This document shows, one piece after another, positions 8,099 to 17,855 of a stretch of 64,000 nt of DNA. The DNA lies in contig NZ_JAHXPB010000007.1 in NCBI RefSeq assembly GCF_023147505.1, positions 62,001 through 126,000 of the forward strand. The letters are read 5' to 3'. This DNA is from Brevundimonas sp. EYE_349. GTDB taxonomy: Bacteria; Pseudomonadota; Alphaproteobacteria; Caulobacterales; Caulobacteraceae. The notes under the pieces were generated by a model that was not told the DNA's origin, ran no database searches, and saw only the letters and a list, made by a program, of their open reading frames with translations. Each line of letters starts with the position of its first letter. Position 1 is the first letter of the stretch. The position numbers and the translations under genes are program-made.

Positions 8099-9571
8099 TC
8101 AGGACGGCAGGCGCAGTTCGAAGACCGCGCCTGCCCCGTCCGCCTCGACCAGCCTCAAATCCCCGCCGTGCAGGGCCGCCAGCTCGCGAGAGATGGTCAG
8201 GCCTAGGCCCGTGCCGTCCGAGGTCTTGGAGCTGACGAACGGCTCGAACAGGCGTTCGGCCAAACGCGGCGGAATGCCCGGCCCGTCGTCGGCTATGCGG
8301 ACCACGCAGAAGCCGTCGTCGCCGAAGGCGCTGACTGTGATGGCGCCCCGGCCACGTCGCTCGGGCGGGCGGGCGGGATCGGCCTCGATGGCCTGACGGG
8401 CGTTGCGCATCAGATTGACCAGGATGCGATACAGCTGGTCAGGGTCGGCCTCCACCGCGAACCGCGCCGGCAGTTGTTTGACCAGACGCACGCCGTCGGG
8501 GTCCAGCCCTGCGTCCTCGGCCGCCAGGGTCAGGGCCTTGGTCAGGACGACGCGGGTCTTCTGCGGCGCCGGCTCTTCGCTCTTGCCGTATTCCAGCACG
8601 TTGCGCGACAGGCTGGCGGCGCGACTGAGGGCCCGCTCCAGTCGGGGCAGGGCCTTGGCGACCTGGGGATCGGCGGACGACGCCAGCCGGTCCGACGCCA
8701 TCTGGGCCGAGGTCAACATGTTGCGCAGGTCGTGGTTGATCTTGGCCACCGCCTCGCCCAGAGCCACCAGACGCGCGCGTGAGCGCAGGGAATGGCGCAC
8801 CTCCTCCTGCATCCGGCTCAGTTCGCGCTCGACCCGGCCGATCTCGTCGTGCCGGTCGGAAGGGGTTTCGGCCTCGCTTTCGGGATCGGCGGCGAACCGC
8901 TCCATCGACCGGGTCACGCGCCGCAGGGGGCGCAGCACCAGAAGCGCCAGACCACCATAGAGAAGCGCCCCCGCCGTCGCCGAGATCAGCAGCGACACCA
9001 GAAGGCTGTTCAGCAGAAAGGCCTTCAGCTCCAGCTTCAGCGGCTGGGCCGGGGTGACGATCTCGATGAAGTCGCCCGAGCGATAGCGCGGCTTGGCCTG
9101 GACCCGCAGCGAACGGTCGGGATGACCGAACAGGGTGCGCCAGGGGTCGGTCAGCCGCGCCCAGCTGTCCTGCTGACGCAGGTCGATCAGTTCGGGCGCG
9201 CGGGGCAGGTTGGGGGCCTGCAGCAGCAGGCGCCGCACCCCCTGTTCAGTCAGGGCCACGGCCTGGACCCCGCCGATCCGCATCAACTCGGCCGCCGTGT
9301 CGTCCTCCACCGCGCTATAGGGCAGGGCCTCGACCCCGACCGAGGCCAGTTCGGCGGCCTGCAAGCGGTCGCGCAGCCAGCGTTCGTGGAAGGCCGCCAG
9401 GTTCGGCCCCATGATCAGCGCCTCCACCGCCAGGGTGAAGGCGACCGTCAGCAGCAGCAGCCGCGCCGACAGGCCGTCGGGCGCGCGCGGTGTAAGGCGC
9501 TCGCGCCAGGTCGCCGCCTGTTCGGGCGACAGGTTCAGCCGCGCGGCGATCCGGTCGAACAGGGCGCTCAT
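8099..9571 (-). CDS. Membrane sensor histidine kinase
   Basis: 490 aa from the ATG at 9571, which overlaps the stop of the preceding gene. Transmembrane segments at about residues 38-57 and 185-213 flank a periplasmic sensor region of some 125 residues. A HAMP linker (about 214-260) leads to a HisKA-type domain with INHDLRNMLTSAQ (phospho-acceptor His280), then HATPase_c with NLMRNARQAIE, DDGPGIPP and GTGLGLTIS. No response regulator lies beside it. Translational coupling to the TVP38-family gene suggests a shared membrane or envelope function, which is inference. Confidence 0.92.
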   Translation of the reverse strand: MSALFDRIAARLNLSPEQAATWRERLTPRAPDGLSARLLLLTVAFTLAVEALIMGPNLAAFHERWLRDRLQAAELASVGVEALPYSAVEDDTAAELMRIGGVQAVALTEQGVRRLLLQAPNLPRAPELIDLRQQDSWARLTDPWRTLFGHPDRSLRVQAKPRYRSGDFIEIVTPAQPLKLELKAFLLNSLLVSLLISATAGALLYGGLALLVLRPLRRVTRSMERFAADPESEAETPSDRHDEIGRVERELSRMQEEVRHSLRSRARLVALGEAVAKINHDLRNMLTSAQMASDRLASSADPQVAKALPRLERALSRAASLSRNVLEYGKSEEPAPQKTRVVLTKALTLAAEDAGLDPDGVRLVKQLPARFAVEADPDQLYRILVNLMRNARQAIEADPARPPERRGRGAITVSAFGDDGFCVVRIADDGPGIPPRLAERLFEPFVSSKTSDGTGLGLTISRELAALHGGDLRLVEADGAGAVFELRLPS

Positions 9572-10317
9572 GCCGGCGTCTCCGCGATCCGCCGTGCACG
9601 GATCATCTGGAAAAGCTTGATGCCGATGGGCAGCAGCAGCGACAGGAAGACCACCCCCATCAACGGCCAGAAGAACTGGTGCAGCAGCAGCGGCAGGTCC
9701 GGCCGCACGCCCGCGCGCAACAGATCGCCCAGCTGCGATCCGATCCAGGTGTAGATGAAGGTCGATGGCAACAGGCCGATGAAGGTGGCGATCACATAGG
9801 GCCGCAAGGGCACGGCCATCATTCCCGCCGTGGCGTTGACCAGGACGAAGGGCACGCTGGGGATCACCCGCAGGGTGAACAGGGTGGTGAAGGCGTTGCT
9901 GTCGATCCCCTTGGCCAGCCGATCCATGAAGCCGGCGTCCGCCTCGAACTTGGCGCGCAGCCAGGTTCCGATCGAGGTGCGATAGACATAATAGATGACG
10001 ACCGAGCCGATCGTCGCCCCCGTCGACTGGGCCAGGGCGCCGACATAGGGGCCGAACATCATCCCGCCCAGCAGGGTCAGGAAGACCGGCCCCGGAATGG
10101 TCGAGGCGGTCGCCAGGGCGTAGACGGCGACGAAGGCCGCCAGCGCGATCCACAAGTGATCCCGAGCATAGGCCTGAAGGTTCAATCCGTGTTCGCGGAT
10201 CAGATCCATCGACAGATAGCGGTTCCAGCCCAGGACGAAGAAGGCGACCACAAGGCCGGCGATGGCCATGAGCGGCGCCAGCCGCAGGGCCCACTCCTTC
10301 GCCGTTCGTTTCGCCAT
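9568..10317 (-). CDS. TVP38/TMEM64 (DedA-like, VTT domain) membrane protein
   Basis: 249 aa with about six membrane segments. The middle holds the VTT-domain core: TIPGPVFLTLLGGMMFGP, then STGATIGSVVIYYVYR and the second half LRVIPSVPFVLVNATAGMM. This family is related to DedA proteins, several of which flip or move phospholipids or undecaprenyl phosphate; the substrate of this member is unknown. The last codons overlap the start of the sensor kinase by 4 bp (ATGA), so the two are translated together. Confidence 0.9.
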   Translation of the reverse strand: MAKRTAKEWALRLAPLMAIAGLVVAFFVLGWNRYLSMDLIREHGLNLQAYARDHLWIALAAFVAVYALATASTIPGPVFLTLLGGMMFGPYVGALAQSTGATIGSVVIYYVYRTSIGTWLRAKFEADAGFMDRLAKGIDSNAFTTLFTLRVIPSVPFVLVNATAGMMAVPLRPYVIATFIGLLPSTFIYTWIGSQLGDLLRAGVRPDLPLLLHQFFWPLMGVVFLSLLLPIGIKLFQMIRARRIAETPA

Positions 10318-10349
10318 AGGTCCGTCATTCCCGAATTGCCGACCGAGCG

Positions 10350-10378
10350 TTGACTCGCGCGATCATGCGACTTATACG
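10350..10378 (+). promoter_or_regulatory. Sigma-70-type promoter of rpmH
   Basis: TTGACT at 10350-10355 and TATACG at 10373-10378 are separated by 17 bp, a near-consensus housekeeping promoter. It lies 66 bp upstream of the GTG start of rpmH and would drive rpmH-rnpA and probably yidC-engB. Confidence 0.6.
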
Positions 10379-10443
10379 CCCGCCCTTCCTGCGGCGGACG
10401 CCTCTTGCCCCGTCGCCCAACCTTTTAACGTCAGGAGCCGACC

Positions 10444-10578
10444 GTGAAGCGGACCTATCAGCCGTCGCGACTCGTGCGCAAGCGCCGTCACGGCTTCCGC
10501 AGCCGGATGGCCACCAAGAACGGCCAGAAGATCGTTGCGCGCCGTCGCGCCAAGGGCCGCAAGCGCCTGACGGCGTAA
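10444..10578 (+). CDS. rpmH: 50S ribosomal protein L34
   Basis: 44 aa from a GTG start at 10444 preceded by AGGAG. The sequence [18 protein letters not shown] and the ending KGRKRLTA are diagnostic of L34, a small, very basic protein of the large ribosomal subunit, and the length is exactly that of the family. It heads the conserved rpmH-rnpA-yidC cluster, 30 bp before rnpA. A candidate promoter is at 10350-10378. Confidence 0.98.
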   Translation: MKRTYQPSRLVRKRRHGFRSRMATKNGQKIVARRRAKGRKRLTA

Positions 10579-10608
10579 GCGGCTTATCGCGTCCCGGTCT
10601 CTGGACGC

Positions 10609-11013
10609 ATGAGCGACCCTTTACAGATCAAGCGTCTGTTGCGGCGGCCCCAGTTCCTGGCGGCCGCCAAAGGCGTTTCCGAGGCGCGCGGCGCCGTGGT
10701 GATCCAGAGGCTGGATCGCGGCGACGGTTCGCCGCACATCGGCCTGGGCTTCACCGCCACCAAGAAGATCGGCGGGGCGGTTGTTCGCAACCGCGCCAAA
10801 CGCCGTCTGCGCGAGGCCGCGCGGGCCATGCTGGCCCGTCACGGCGTGCCCGGCAGCGATTATGTCTTCATCGCCCGCATGGGCACGACGGAGCGCGCGT
10901 GGGACCGTTTGCTTGACGACGTGAAATCCACCCTTACAAGGCTGGCGACACCCAAGGCTGACAAGCCTTCGCCCGCCCGCGCCCCTTCCGGCCAGGACCG
11001 CCAGATTCCATGA
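10609..11013 (+). CDS. rnpA: Ribonuclease P protein component
   Basis: 134 aa. RnpA binds the catalytic RNase P RNA and helps it cleave the 5' leader of pre-tRNAs. The family signature is clear: GLGFTATKKIGGAVVRNRAK followed by RRLREAAR, the basic RNR helix that contacts RNA. The C-terminal 25 residues are a Pro/Ala/Lys-rich extension, probably disordered. The stop overlaps the start of yidC by 4 bp (ATGA), so translation of the two is coupled. Confidence 0.96.
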   Translation: MSDPLQIKRLLRRPQFLAAAKGVSEARGAVVIQRLDRGDGSPHIGLGFTATKKIGGAVVRNRAKRRLREAARAMLARHGVPGSDYVFIARMGTTERAWDRLLDDVKSTLTRLATPKADKPSPARAPSGQDRQIP

Positions 11014-12806
11014 AAAACGAGAACACGCGCAACACGATCACCTTCATCGTGTGCTCGGCCCTGATCATGGGGATCTATTATTTCGCCGTCCTGCGTCCGC
11101 AGGCCGAGCGTCGGGCGGTGCAGCAGCAGGCGCACGCCGAACAGTCGCAGACGGCCGAGAACGCCGCGCGCACGGCGCTGAGCCCGCAAGGCCCCACCTT
11201 CGTCACCGACCGCAGCCAGGCGCTGAGCAGCGCCGCGCGGGTGCCGATCCAGTCGGGCACGCTGAAGGGCTCGCTGTCGCTGCAGGGCGGGCGGATCGAC
11301 GACCTTTTCCTGACCGACTACCGCGAGGTCCAGGACAAGCCACAGCCGGTGGAGCTGTTCCGCCCGCAGGGAATGCAGAACGCCTATTTCGCCCAGTTCG
11401 GCTGGACCGGCCCGAACGTGGCCGGCGGCGTGCCGGGGCCGAACACGGTCTGGCGCCTGACCAACGGCTCGACCCTGACGCCGACCACGCCGATCACCCT
11501 GACCTGGGACAACGGCCAGGGCCTGCGCTTCACCCGCGTCATGTCGGTGGACGACAGATACGTCTTCTCGATCCAGGACACGGTCCAGAACCTGGGAACC
11601 CAGGCCATAACCATCGCCCCCTACGGCAGCGTCCAGCGCCAGGGCGTGCCGCCGGCAGCCGGCTCCTCCCATATCGTCCACGAGGGCGCCATCGGCACCT
11701 TCGGCAAGCCCGGCGACTATCGGACCGAGCAGAAGAAGTACAAGGACTGGCTGAAGGAGCCCCGGATCGAGAACGCCTCGACCGGCGGCTGGCTGGGCAT
11801 CACCGACAAATACTGGCTGGCGGCCCTGCTGCCCCAGCAGAACGAGGCGGTTGAAACCGAGTTCCGCGTGCGCGGCGAAGGCGCCGGCCAGCAGCTGGAA
11901 GCCAATCTGCTGGGCACGACCCGCACCGTCCAGCCCGGCTCCACCGCGACCGAGACCCAGCGCCTGTTCGCCGGGGTCAAGCGCGCCGAGGTGCTGAAAT
12001 CCTATGAGCAGAGCCTGAACCTGCCGCGCTTCGTCTATGCGATCGACTGGGGCATGTTCTGGTTCCTGACGCGCCCGATCTTCTGGATCCTGGAGAACGT
12101 CTATGGCCTGGTCGGCAGCTTCGGCGTCGCCATTCTTGCCCTGACCGTCATCGTCAAACTGGTCATGTTCCCGCTGGCCAACAACGCCTACGCCTCGATG
12201 TCCAAGATGCGGAACCTCCAGCCCAAGATGGAGGAGATCAAGAAGAAGTTCAAAGACGACCCGCAGAAGCAGCAGCAGGAAACCATGGCGCTGTATCAGC
12301 GCGAGAAGATCAATCCGGTCGCCGGCTGTCTTCCGCTGGTGCTCCAGATTCCGGTCTTCTACGCCCTGTACAAGGTGCTGACCGTCACCATCGAGATGCG
12401 CCACCAACCGTTCCTGGGCTTCATTCACGACCTGTCGGCGCGCGATCCGTCGTCGATCTGGAACCTGTTCGGCCTGATTCCGTGGGATCCTTCGATGGCG
12501 CCGCTGATCGGCGGCCTCTTGGCCGGGCCGCTGCACCTGGGCCTGTTGGCCATCGCCTATGGCCTGACCATGTGGCTGCAGACGGCGATGAATCCGCCGG
12601 CGGCCGATCCGGTCCAGCGTCAGATCTTCCAGTTCATGCCGCTGATCTTCACCTTCATCATGGCGCCGTTCGCGGCGGGCCTGTTGATCTACTGGGCCTG
12701 GTCCAACGTCCTGACCATCCTGCAGCAGTACGTCATCATGCATCGCTACAAGGCCGAGAACCCCATCGACGCCTTCCTCGCCCGCTTCAAGAAATCGCCG
12801 GCGTGA
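11010..12806 (+). CDS. yidC: Membrane protein insertase YidC
   Basis: 598 aa. YidC inserts and folds inner-membrane proteins, alone or with SecYEG. An N-terminal anchor ([20 protein letters not shown]) is followed by a large periplasmic beta-sandwich domain (about 60-350) and the conserved C-terminal core of five membrane segments, including the amphipathic stretch [15 protein letters not shown] and [20 protein letters not shown]. The length is usual for Gram-negative YidC with the periplasmic domain. The stop overlaps the GTG start of engB. Confidence 0.97.
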   Translation: MKNENTRNTITFIVCSALIMGIYYFAVLRPQAERRAVQQQAHAEQSQTAENAARTALSPQGPTFVTDRSQALSSAARVPIQSGTLKGSLSLQGGRIDDLFLTDYREVQDKPQPVELFRPQGMQNAYFAQFGWTGPNVAGGVPGPNTVWRLTNGSTLTPTTPITLTWDNGQGLRFTRVMSVDDRYVFSIQDTVQNLGTQAITIAPYGSVQRQGVPPAAGSSHIVHEGAIGTFGKPGDYRTEQKKYKDWLKEPRIENASTGGWLGITDKYWLAALLPQQNEAVETEFRVRGEGAGQQLEANLLGTTRTVQPGSTATETQRLFAGVKRAEVLKSYEQSLNLPRFVYAIDWGMFWFLTRPIFWILENVYGLVGSFGVAILALTVIVKLVMFPLANNAYASMSKMRNLQPKMEEIKKKFKDDPQKQQQETMALYQREKINPVAGCLPLVLQIPVFYALYKVLTVTIEMRHQPFLGFIHDLSARDPSSIWNLFGLIPWDPSMAPLIGGLLAGPLHLGLLAIAYGLTMWLQTAMNPPAADPVQRQIFQFMPLIFTFIMAPFAAGLLIYWAWSNVLTILQQYVIMHRYKAENPIDAFLARFKKSPA

Positions 12807-13456
12807 TCGACGAGACCGAGTTCACCCCTGAGGAGATCGAGGTCGCGCGCATCCTGTTTGCGCGGCCCGCGACCTTCGTCATGGGCGCAGCCAAGATCGA
12901 GCAACTGCCCGATCCCGACCTGCCCGAAATCGCCTTCGCCGGCCGATCCAATGTCGGCAAGTCCAGCCTGATCAACGGCCTAGTCGGCATGCACAAGCTG
13001 GCCCGCGCCTCCAACGAGCCGGGCCGCACGCGCGAGGTCAATTTCTTCGATCTGGACGGCAAGCTGCGTCTGGTCGACCTGCCGGGCTATGGCTGGGCCA
13101 AGGCGTCCAAGACCACGGTCAAGAAGTTCCAGGATCTGGGTCGCGACTATCTGCGCGGCCGGGTGACGCTGAAGCGGGTCTATCTTCTGATCGACAGCCG
13201 CCACGGGCTGAAGAGCGTGGACACGGAGGCGCTGGACGCCCTGGACCTGGCCGCGGTCAGCTATCAGATCGTCCTGACCAAGGCCGACAAGCTGAAGAAG
13301 GGCGAAGGCGAGAAGGTTCAGGAGGCCACGCTGAAGGCCATCTCCAAACGCCCCGCCGCCTTCCCGGTCGTGGCCCTGACCTCGTCCGAGAAGGGCCTGG
13401 GCCTGCCCGAACTGCGCGCCGAGATCATGCGCACGACCGGCGCGACGCTGGATTGA
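12803..13456 (+). CDS. engB: Ribosome-biogenesis GTPase EngB (YsxC/YihA)
   Basis: 217 aa from a GTG start at 12803 that overlaps the yidC stop as GTGA; a frame open far upstream inside yidC is a shadow. G motifs: P loop GRSNVGKSS, switch T in [19 protein letters not shown] (G3), TKADK (G4) and ALTSSEKG (G5), all as in EngB. It assists assembly of the 50S ribosomal subunit. An imperfect palindromic repeat and the convergent terminator at 13520-13543 follow. Confidence 0.96.
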   Translation: MIDETEFTPEEIEVARILFARPATFVMGAAKIEQLPDPDLPEIAFAGRSNVGKSSLINGLVGMHKLARASNEPGRTREVNFFDLDGKLRLVDLPGYGWAKASKTTVKKFQDLGRDYLRGRVTLKRVYLLIDSRHGLKSVDTEALDALDLAAVSYQIVLTKADKLKKGEGEKVQEATLKAISKRPAAFPVVALTSSEKGLGLPELRAEIMRTTGATLD

Positions 13457-13461
13457 ACGCC

Positions 13462-13496
13462 CCCGTCACCCTCGGGTCTAGCCCGAGGATGACGGG
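13462..13496. repeat. REP-like palindrome
   Basis: Arms CCCGTCACCCTCGGG and CCCGAGGATGACGGG pair at 14 of 15 positions around a 5-base loop. The same left arm recurs exactly at 36611-36625, so this is a dispersed intergenic palindrome. It sits directly after engB. Confidence 0.7.
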
Positions 13497-13519
13497 AACA
13501 GAGGGAAGCATGGAAAAAA

Positions 13520-13543
13520 GGCCCGGAGATCGCTCTCCGGGCC
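13520..13543 (-). terminator. Intrinsic terminator for the M16 peptidase gene
   Basis: GGCCCGGAGA and TCTCCGGGCC form a perfect 10-bp stem with a 4-base loop. On the minus strand the stem is followed by a run of six T, giving a classic rho-independent terminator 27 bp past the peptidase stop. It may also halt engB transcripts from the other side, less efficiently. Confidence 0.8.
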
Positions 13544-13569
13544 TTCGCCGTTTCGGTCTGCCGTCGTCT

Positions 13570-16422
13570 TTACTGGGCGGCGGGCGCCGCCGAGCGGACT
13601 TCGACCGGAATGCCCAGGGCATCCAGCTGCGGCTTGACCACCGAGGCGTCGCCGACCACGATCCAGACGAACTTGGACGGGTCGATTGCGGCCTTGGCGG
13701 CGGCGTCCAGCTGGGCCGCCGTCAGGGCGTTGGTGCGCGCCGCGACCGTCTCGGGATAGTTGTCGGGCCGACCCAGCAGATCGTTCTGACGCATGGCCGC
13801 CAGCACCGCCGACGACGTCTCGTAGCTGCCGGCCAGACGGCGGGTGTTGCCGTTGATGGTGCGTTGCAGCTCTTCGGCCGTCACACCCTTGCCGCCCGAC
13901 AGGAAGTCTTTGAACTGCTGGTTCAAGGCTTCGATGGCGGGGCCGGTCTTGTCGGCCTGGACCGGGGCGGTCACCAGATAGGGCACGCGCCCGGCGAACG
14001 GATTGACCGAGGCGTTGACGCCGTAGGACCAGCTCTTGGTCTCGCGCAGGTCGGTGTTGATGCGCGACAGGAAATCGTTGCCCAACACATTGTTGGCCGC
14101 GTTCAGCACCAGAAGATCATCCTTGCCCGAGACGCCCAGAACCTCGCCGCCCATGATGTAGGACTGGGGCGACTGTGGACGGTCGATCAGCACGATCTTG
14201 GGTGTCGCGGCCGGGATGGGGGCCGAGAAATCCTTGACCGGCTTGGCGGACGCCGGCGGCACCCACTGGCCGAAGGCGGCGTCCAGGATCGGGGTCACTT
14301 CGGACAGCGGCTTGTCCGAGACGATGAAGATCTTGGCGTTGTCCGGCCGGATCCACCTGGCGTAGTCGGTGCGGATGTCCGCCTCGGTGATCGCCTTGAC
14401 GCTGGTTTCGTCGCCCGCGCCGCTGAACGGACGGCCGTAGGGGCTGTCGGCGCCATAGATCAGTTCGGGCAGGGCGCGGCTGGCCAGCGCCGCCGGCTGG
14501 GTGCGCTCTGCGGCGATGCGCGACAGGCGGGTGGCGCGCAGCCGCTCCAGCTCGGCCGGGGCGAAGGCGGGGCGGCGCACGACGTCGGCCATCAGGGCCA
14601 CCGACGGCTGAAGGTTGGGCGTCAGGGCCGACAACTGGATCAGCGAGCTGTCCATGGTCGCGCCGGTGGTGATGGTGGCGCCCAGGGCCTCCTGCGCCTC
14701 GGCCAGCTGGGTGGCGTTCAGCGTCTGGGTGCCCTCGTCCATCAGGTCCAGCATCAGGGTCTGCAGACCCAGTTTGGCCCGGTCGTCGGCGGCCAGGCCC
14801 GCGTCGAAGTCGATGGCGATCTTGGTGGTCGGGGTGGCGTCGCGATGGGCGTAGATCACCTCCATGCCGTTCGACAGACGGGTGCGCTCGACCGCCGGGA
14901 AGTCGACGTTGGCGACTTGGCCGATCTCGGGCTTGGCCATGCGCGCCTTGCGCTGGATTTCCGGCGCCGGGATATGGTTGGCACCGGACGGCGAGGCGGC
15001 CGCCTCCTGATAGGCTTCGCGCTGGCCGGGCAGGGTGGTCAGCGTATAGGCCGGACGGGTCAGCCACTTCTGCATGGCGGCTTGAACCTGGGCCGGCGTG
15101 ACGGCGGCGTAGGCGGCCAGCTGCTTCTTGTAGAACTCGGGATCGCCGGCATAGAGCTGGCCCTCGGCGAGCGCCGTGGCCTTGCCGCCAAAGCCGCCCA
15201 CCTGTTCCAGGCCCTGGATGCGGCGCGAGGCGTATTGGGTGACAACGCGGTTGATCTCGTCCTGGGTCGGACCGTTGGCGATCAGCCCGTTCAGGATCTC
15301 GCGCATGCGCGCCTCGACAGCCGCGGGATCTTCGCCGGGCTTCACCATGGCGCTCATCTCGAAGATGCCGACCCGGTGGAAGTCGCTGTTGTTGGCGCTG
15401 ACCGAGACGGCGGTCTGTTCGCCGCGCACCAGTTCGTTATCAAGGCGCGAGGAGGCCAGGCCGCCCAGCACTTCGGCGCCGACGCTCAGAGGCACGGAGT
15501 CGGGGTCCAGCATGCCCGGCACCGCCCAGTTCACCCAGACACGGGCGTTGGAGACGCGATCGTGAGAGGTCTCGTTGATCGGCGCCGCCAGGGTCGGCAC
15601 CGATGCTTGAGCCGGATTGTTGACCGGGCCGCGCGCGATAGGGCCGAAATATTTCTCGGTCAGTTCGCGCGCCTTGGCGGGCGTGATGTCGCCGGCGAGC
15701 ACCAGGACCGCATTGTTCGGGCCGTAGTTGGAGGTGAACCAGTCGCGGACCGTCTGCATCGAGGCGGCGTCCAGGTCGGCCATCGACCCGATGGTGGTGT
15801 GTCGATACGGGTGGCCTTCGGGGAACAGGGCCTCCAGCCGCTTGTATTGGCTCAGGCCATAGGGCTGGTTGTCGCCCTGACGCTTTTCGTTCTGGACGAC
15901 GCCGCGCTGCAGATCCAGCGTCTCCTGGCTGATGGCGCCCAGCATATAGCCCATGCGGTCGCTTTCCATGAACAGGGCCTGTTCCAGCGCCGGGGTCGGG
16001 ACCGTCTCGAAATAGTTGGTGCGGTCGAAATAGGTGGTCCCGTTCATGTCGGTCGCGCCCATGTTGCGCATCGGCGTGAAATAGCTGCCCGGGGCATTCT
16101 CCGACCCGCCGAACATCAGGTGTTCGAACAGGTGGGCGAAGCCGGTCTTGCCCGCCGGTTCGTCCTTGGAGCCGACATTGTACCAGACGGACACGGCGAC
16201 GACGGGCGCCTTGTGGTCCTCGTGAACCAAGACGGTCAGGCCGTTGTCCAGCGTGAACCTGGTGTAGGGAATGTCCACGGCGGCGACCAGGTCGGCGACC
16301 GGCGCGGCGCGCGGGGCGGGCGCGGCGGCCTGGACGGCGGGCGCGGGCGCGACGGAGGCCCAGACGGGGGTGGACACCGCCAGAAGGGCGGCGGCGGCGA
16401 CGAGAGAGCCGGTGCGGCGCAT
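13570..16422 (-). CDS. Periplasmic two-domain M16 zinc metallopeptidase (pitrilysin/insulinase family)
   Basis: 950 aa with a signal peptide (residues 1-22, ending VWAS). The N-terminal catalytic half has the inverted zinc motif HLFEH (His97, Glu100, His101) and the downstream zinc-ligand Glu178 in VVQNEKR. A second M16 half starts at about residue 500 (RLSNGMEVIYAHRDATPTTK) and lacks HxxEH, as in two-domain members where it only closes the chamber. These enzymes degrade short peptides. A promoter is expected in the 190-bp region shared with argG; a strong terminator follows the gene. Confidence 0.93.
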   Translation of the reverse strand: MRRTGSLVAAAALLAVSTPVWASVAPAPAVQAAAPAPRAAPVADLVAAVDIPYTRFTLDNGLTVLVHEDHKAPVVAVSVWYNVGSKDEPAGKTGFAHLFEHLMFGGSENAPGSYFTPMRNMGATDMNGTTYFDRTNYFETVPTPALEQALFMESDRMGYMLGAISQETLDLQRGVVQNEKRQGDNQPYGLSQYKRLEALFPEGHPYRHTTIGSMADLDAASMQTVRDWFTSNYGPNNAVLVLAGDITPAKARELTEKYFGPIARGPVNNPAQASVPTLAAPINETSHDRVSNARVWVNWAVPGMLDPDSVPLSVGAEVLGGLASSRLDNELVRGEQTAVSVSANNSDFHRVGIFEMSAMVKPGEDPAAVEARMREILNGLIANGPTQDEINRVVTQYASRRIQGLEQVGGFGGKATALAEGQLYAGDPEFYKKQLAAYAAVTPAQVQAAMQKWLTRPAYTLTTLPGQREAYQEAAASPSGANHIPAPEIQRKARMAKPEIGQVANVDFPAVERTRLSNGMEVIYAHRDATPTTKIAIDFDAGLAADDRAKLGLQTLMLDLMDEGTQTLNATQLAEAQEALGATITTGATMDSSLIQLSALTPNLQPSVALMADVVRRPAFAPAELERLRATRLSRIAAERTQPAALASRALPELIYGADSPYGRPFSGAGDETSVKAITEADIRTDYARWIRPDNAKIFIVSDKPLSEVTPILDAAFGQWVPPASAKPVKDFSAPIPAATPKIVLIDRPQSPQSYIMGGEVLGVSGKDDLLVLNAANNVLGNDFLSRINTDLRETKSWSYGVNASVNPFAGRVPYLVTAPVQADKTGPAIEALNQQFKDFLSGGKGVTAEELQRTINGNTRRLAGSYETSSAVLAAMRQNDLLGRPDNYPETVAARTNALTAAQLDAAAKAAIDPSKFVWIVVGDASVVKPQLDALGIPVEVRSAAPAAQ

Positions 16423-16491
16423 AGATCATCCTCGGATTTCAGGTGAACGGACCATAACGCGGGTCGATCGGCTGGCAACGCGACGGAATGA

Positions 16492-16513
16492 AACATGACC
16501 AAAGCTTCATGTT
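16492..16513. promoter_or_regulatory. Inverted repeat between the M16 peptidase and argG, possible operator
   Basis: AACATGA and TCATGTT are perfect 7-bp arms around an 8-bp spacer in the divergent intergenic region. A dimeric regulator could bind here; which gene it would control is unknown. A weak argG promoter candidate (TTGCAT at 16540, TATGCG at 16563, 17 bp apart) lies just downstream. Confidence 0.35.
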
Positions 16514-16612
16514 CGACGTCCGACCTTGCTTGGAAAAGGTTGCATCGCCGGACCCCCGGTCTTATGCGCGCGTCAACTCCCCGACTGACCGCCCCTTGCT
16601 GAAAGAGCCGCC

Positions 16613-17851
16613 ATGTCCGCACCCGCCGACAAGCCCGTCAAGAAAGTCGTCCTCGCCTATTCGGGCGGTCTGGACACCTCGATCATCCTGAAGTGGCTGC
16701 AGACCGAATATAACGCCGAGGTCGTGACCTTCACCGCCGACCTGGGCCAAGGCGAGGAACTGGGCCCGGCGCGAGAGAAGGCGCTGAAGCTGGGCATCAA
16801 GCCCGAGAACATCTTCATCGACGACCTGCGTGAAGAGTTCGTGCGCGACTTCGTCTTCCCCATGTTCCGCGCCAATGCGCAGTACGAAGGCGACTATCTG
16901 CTGGGCACCTCCATCGCCCGCCCGCTGATCTCCAAGCGCCAGATCGAGATCGCGCGTCAGGTCGGGGCCGACGCCGTCTGTCACGGCGCGACCGGGAAGG
17001 GCAACGACCAGGTCCGGTTCGAGCTGGGCTACTATGCGCTGGAGCCCGACATCCGCGTCATCGCCCCATGGCGCGAGTGGGAGTTCCGCAGCCGCGAGGC
17101 TCTGCTGGACTTCGCAGAAAAGAACCAGATTCCGATTTCCAAGGACAAGCGCGGCGAGGCGCCCTTCAGCGTCGACGCCAACCTTCTGCACTCCTCGTCC
17201 GAGGGCAAGGTGCTGGAAGACCCGGCGGTCGAGGCCCCCGAGTTCGTCCACCAGCGCACCATAAGCCCTGAAGACGCGCCGGACGTGGCGACCGTCATCG
17301 AGATCGGCTTCGAAAAGGGCGATCCCGTCTCGATCAATGGCGAGGCCATGTCGCCCGCGACGATCCTGACCGCGCTGAACCAGTACGGTCACGACAACGG
17401 CGTCGGCCGTCTGGACCTGGTCGAGAACCGTTTCGTCGGCATGAAGTCGCGCGGCGTCTATGAGACCCCCGGCGGGACCATACTGATCGCGGCGCACCGC
17501 GGCATCGAAAGCATCACCCTGGACGGCGGCTCCATGCACCTGAAGGATCAGCTGATGCCGAAATACGCCGAGCTGATCTACAACGGCTTCTGGTTCTCGC
17601 CTGAGCGCGAGATGCTGCAGGCCGCCATCGACAAGAGCCAGGAAAAGGTCTCCGGCTCGGTCAAGGTCAAGCTGTACAAGGGCAATGTCTCGGTCATCGG
17701 CCGCGAAAGCCCCAACAGCCTTTACGACCAGGATCTGGTGACCTTCGAGGAAGGCGTCCAGGCCTATGACCACAAGGACGCGGCGGGCTTCATCAAGCTG
17801 AATGCGCTGCGTCTTCGTGTCCTGGCCAAGCGCGAGGCGCGCGAGGGCTAG
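16613..17851 (+). CDS. argG: Argininosuccinate synthase
   Basis: 412 aa. It joins citrulline and aspartate using ATP in the arginine pathway. The PP-loop ATP pyrophosphatase motif [10 protein letters not shown] is at residues 15-24, and family blocks include [24 protein letters not shown] and [11 protein letters not shown]. Length matches type I ArgG. The start is supported by GAAAGAG eight bases upstream. It stands alone without argH; the downstream gene is convergent with only 4 bp between stops. Confidence 0.97.
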   Translation: MSAPADKPVKKVVLAYSGGLDTSIILKWLQTEYNAEVVTFTADLGQGEELGPAREKALKLGIKPENIFIDDLREEFVRDFVFPMFRANAQYEGDYLLGTSIARPLISKRQIEIARQVGADAVCHGATGKGNDQVRFELGYYALEPDIRVIAPWREWEFRSREALLDFAEKNQIPISKDKRGEAPFSVDANLLHSSSEGKVLEDPAVEAPEFVHQRTISPEDAPDVATVIEIGFEKGDPVSINGEAMSPATILTALNQYGHDNGVGRLDLVENRFVGMKSRGVYETPGGTILIAAHRGIESITLDGGSMHLKDQLMPKYAELIYNGFWFSPEREMLQAAIDKSQEKVSGSVKVKLYKGNVSVIGRESPNSLYDQDLVTFEEGVQAYDHKDAAGFIKLNALRLRVLAKREAREG

Positions 17852-17855
17852 GGTC

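Noticed and set aside
10318-11013. Possible chromosomal origin near rpmH-rnpA
   Set aside because: No dnaA, parAB or cluster of DnaA boxes is seen; in caulobacters the origin lies elsewhere.
13453-16446. 997-codon plus-strand frame over the M16 peptidase
   Set aside because: Shadow frame; the minus strand has a signal peptide and the HxxEH zinc site.
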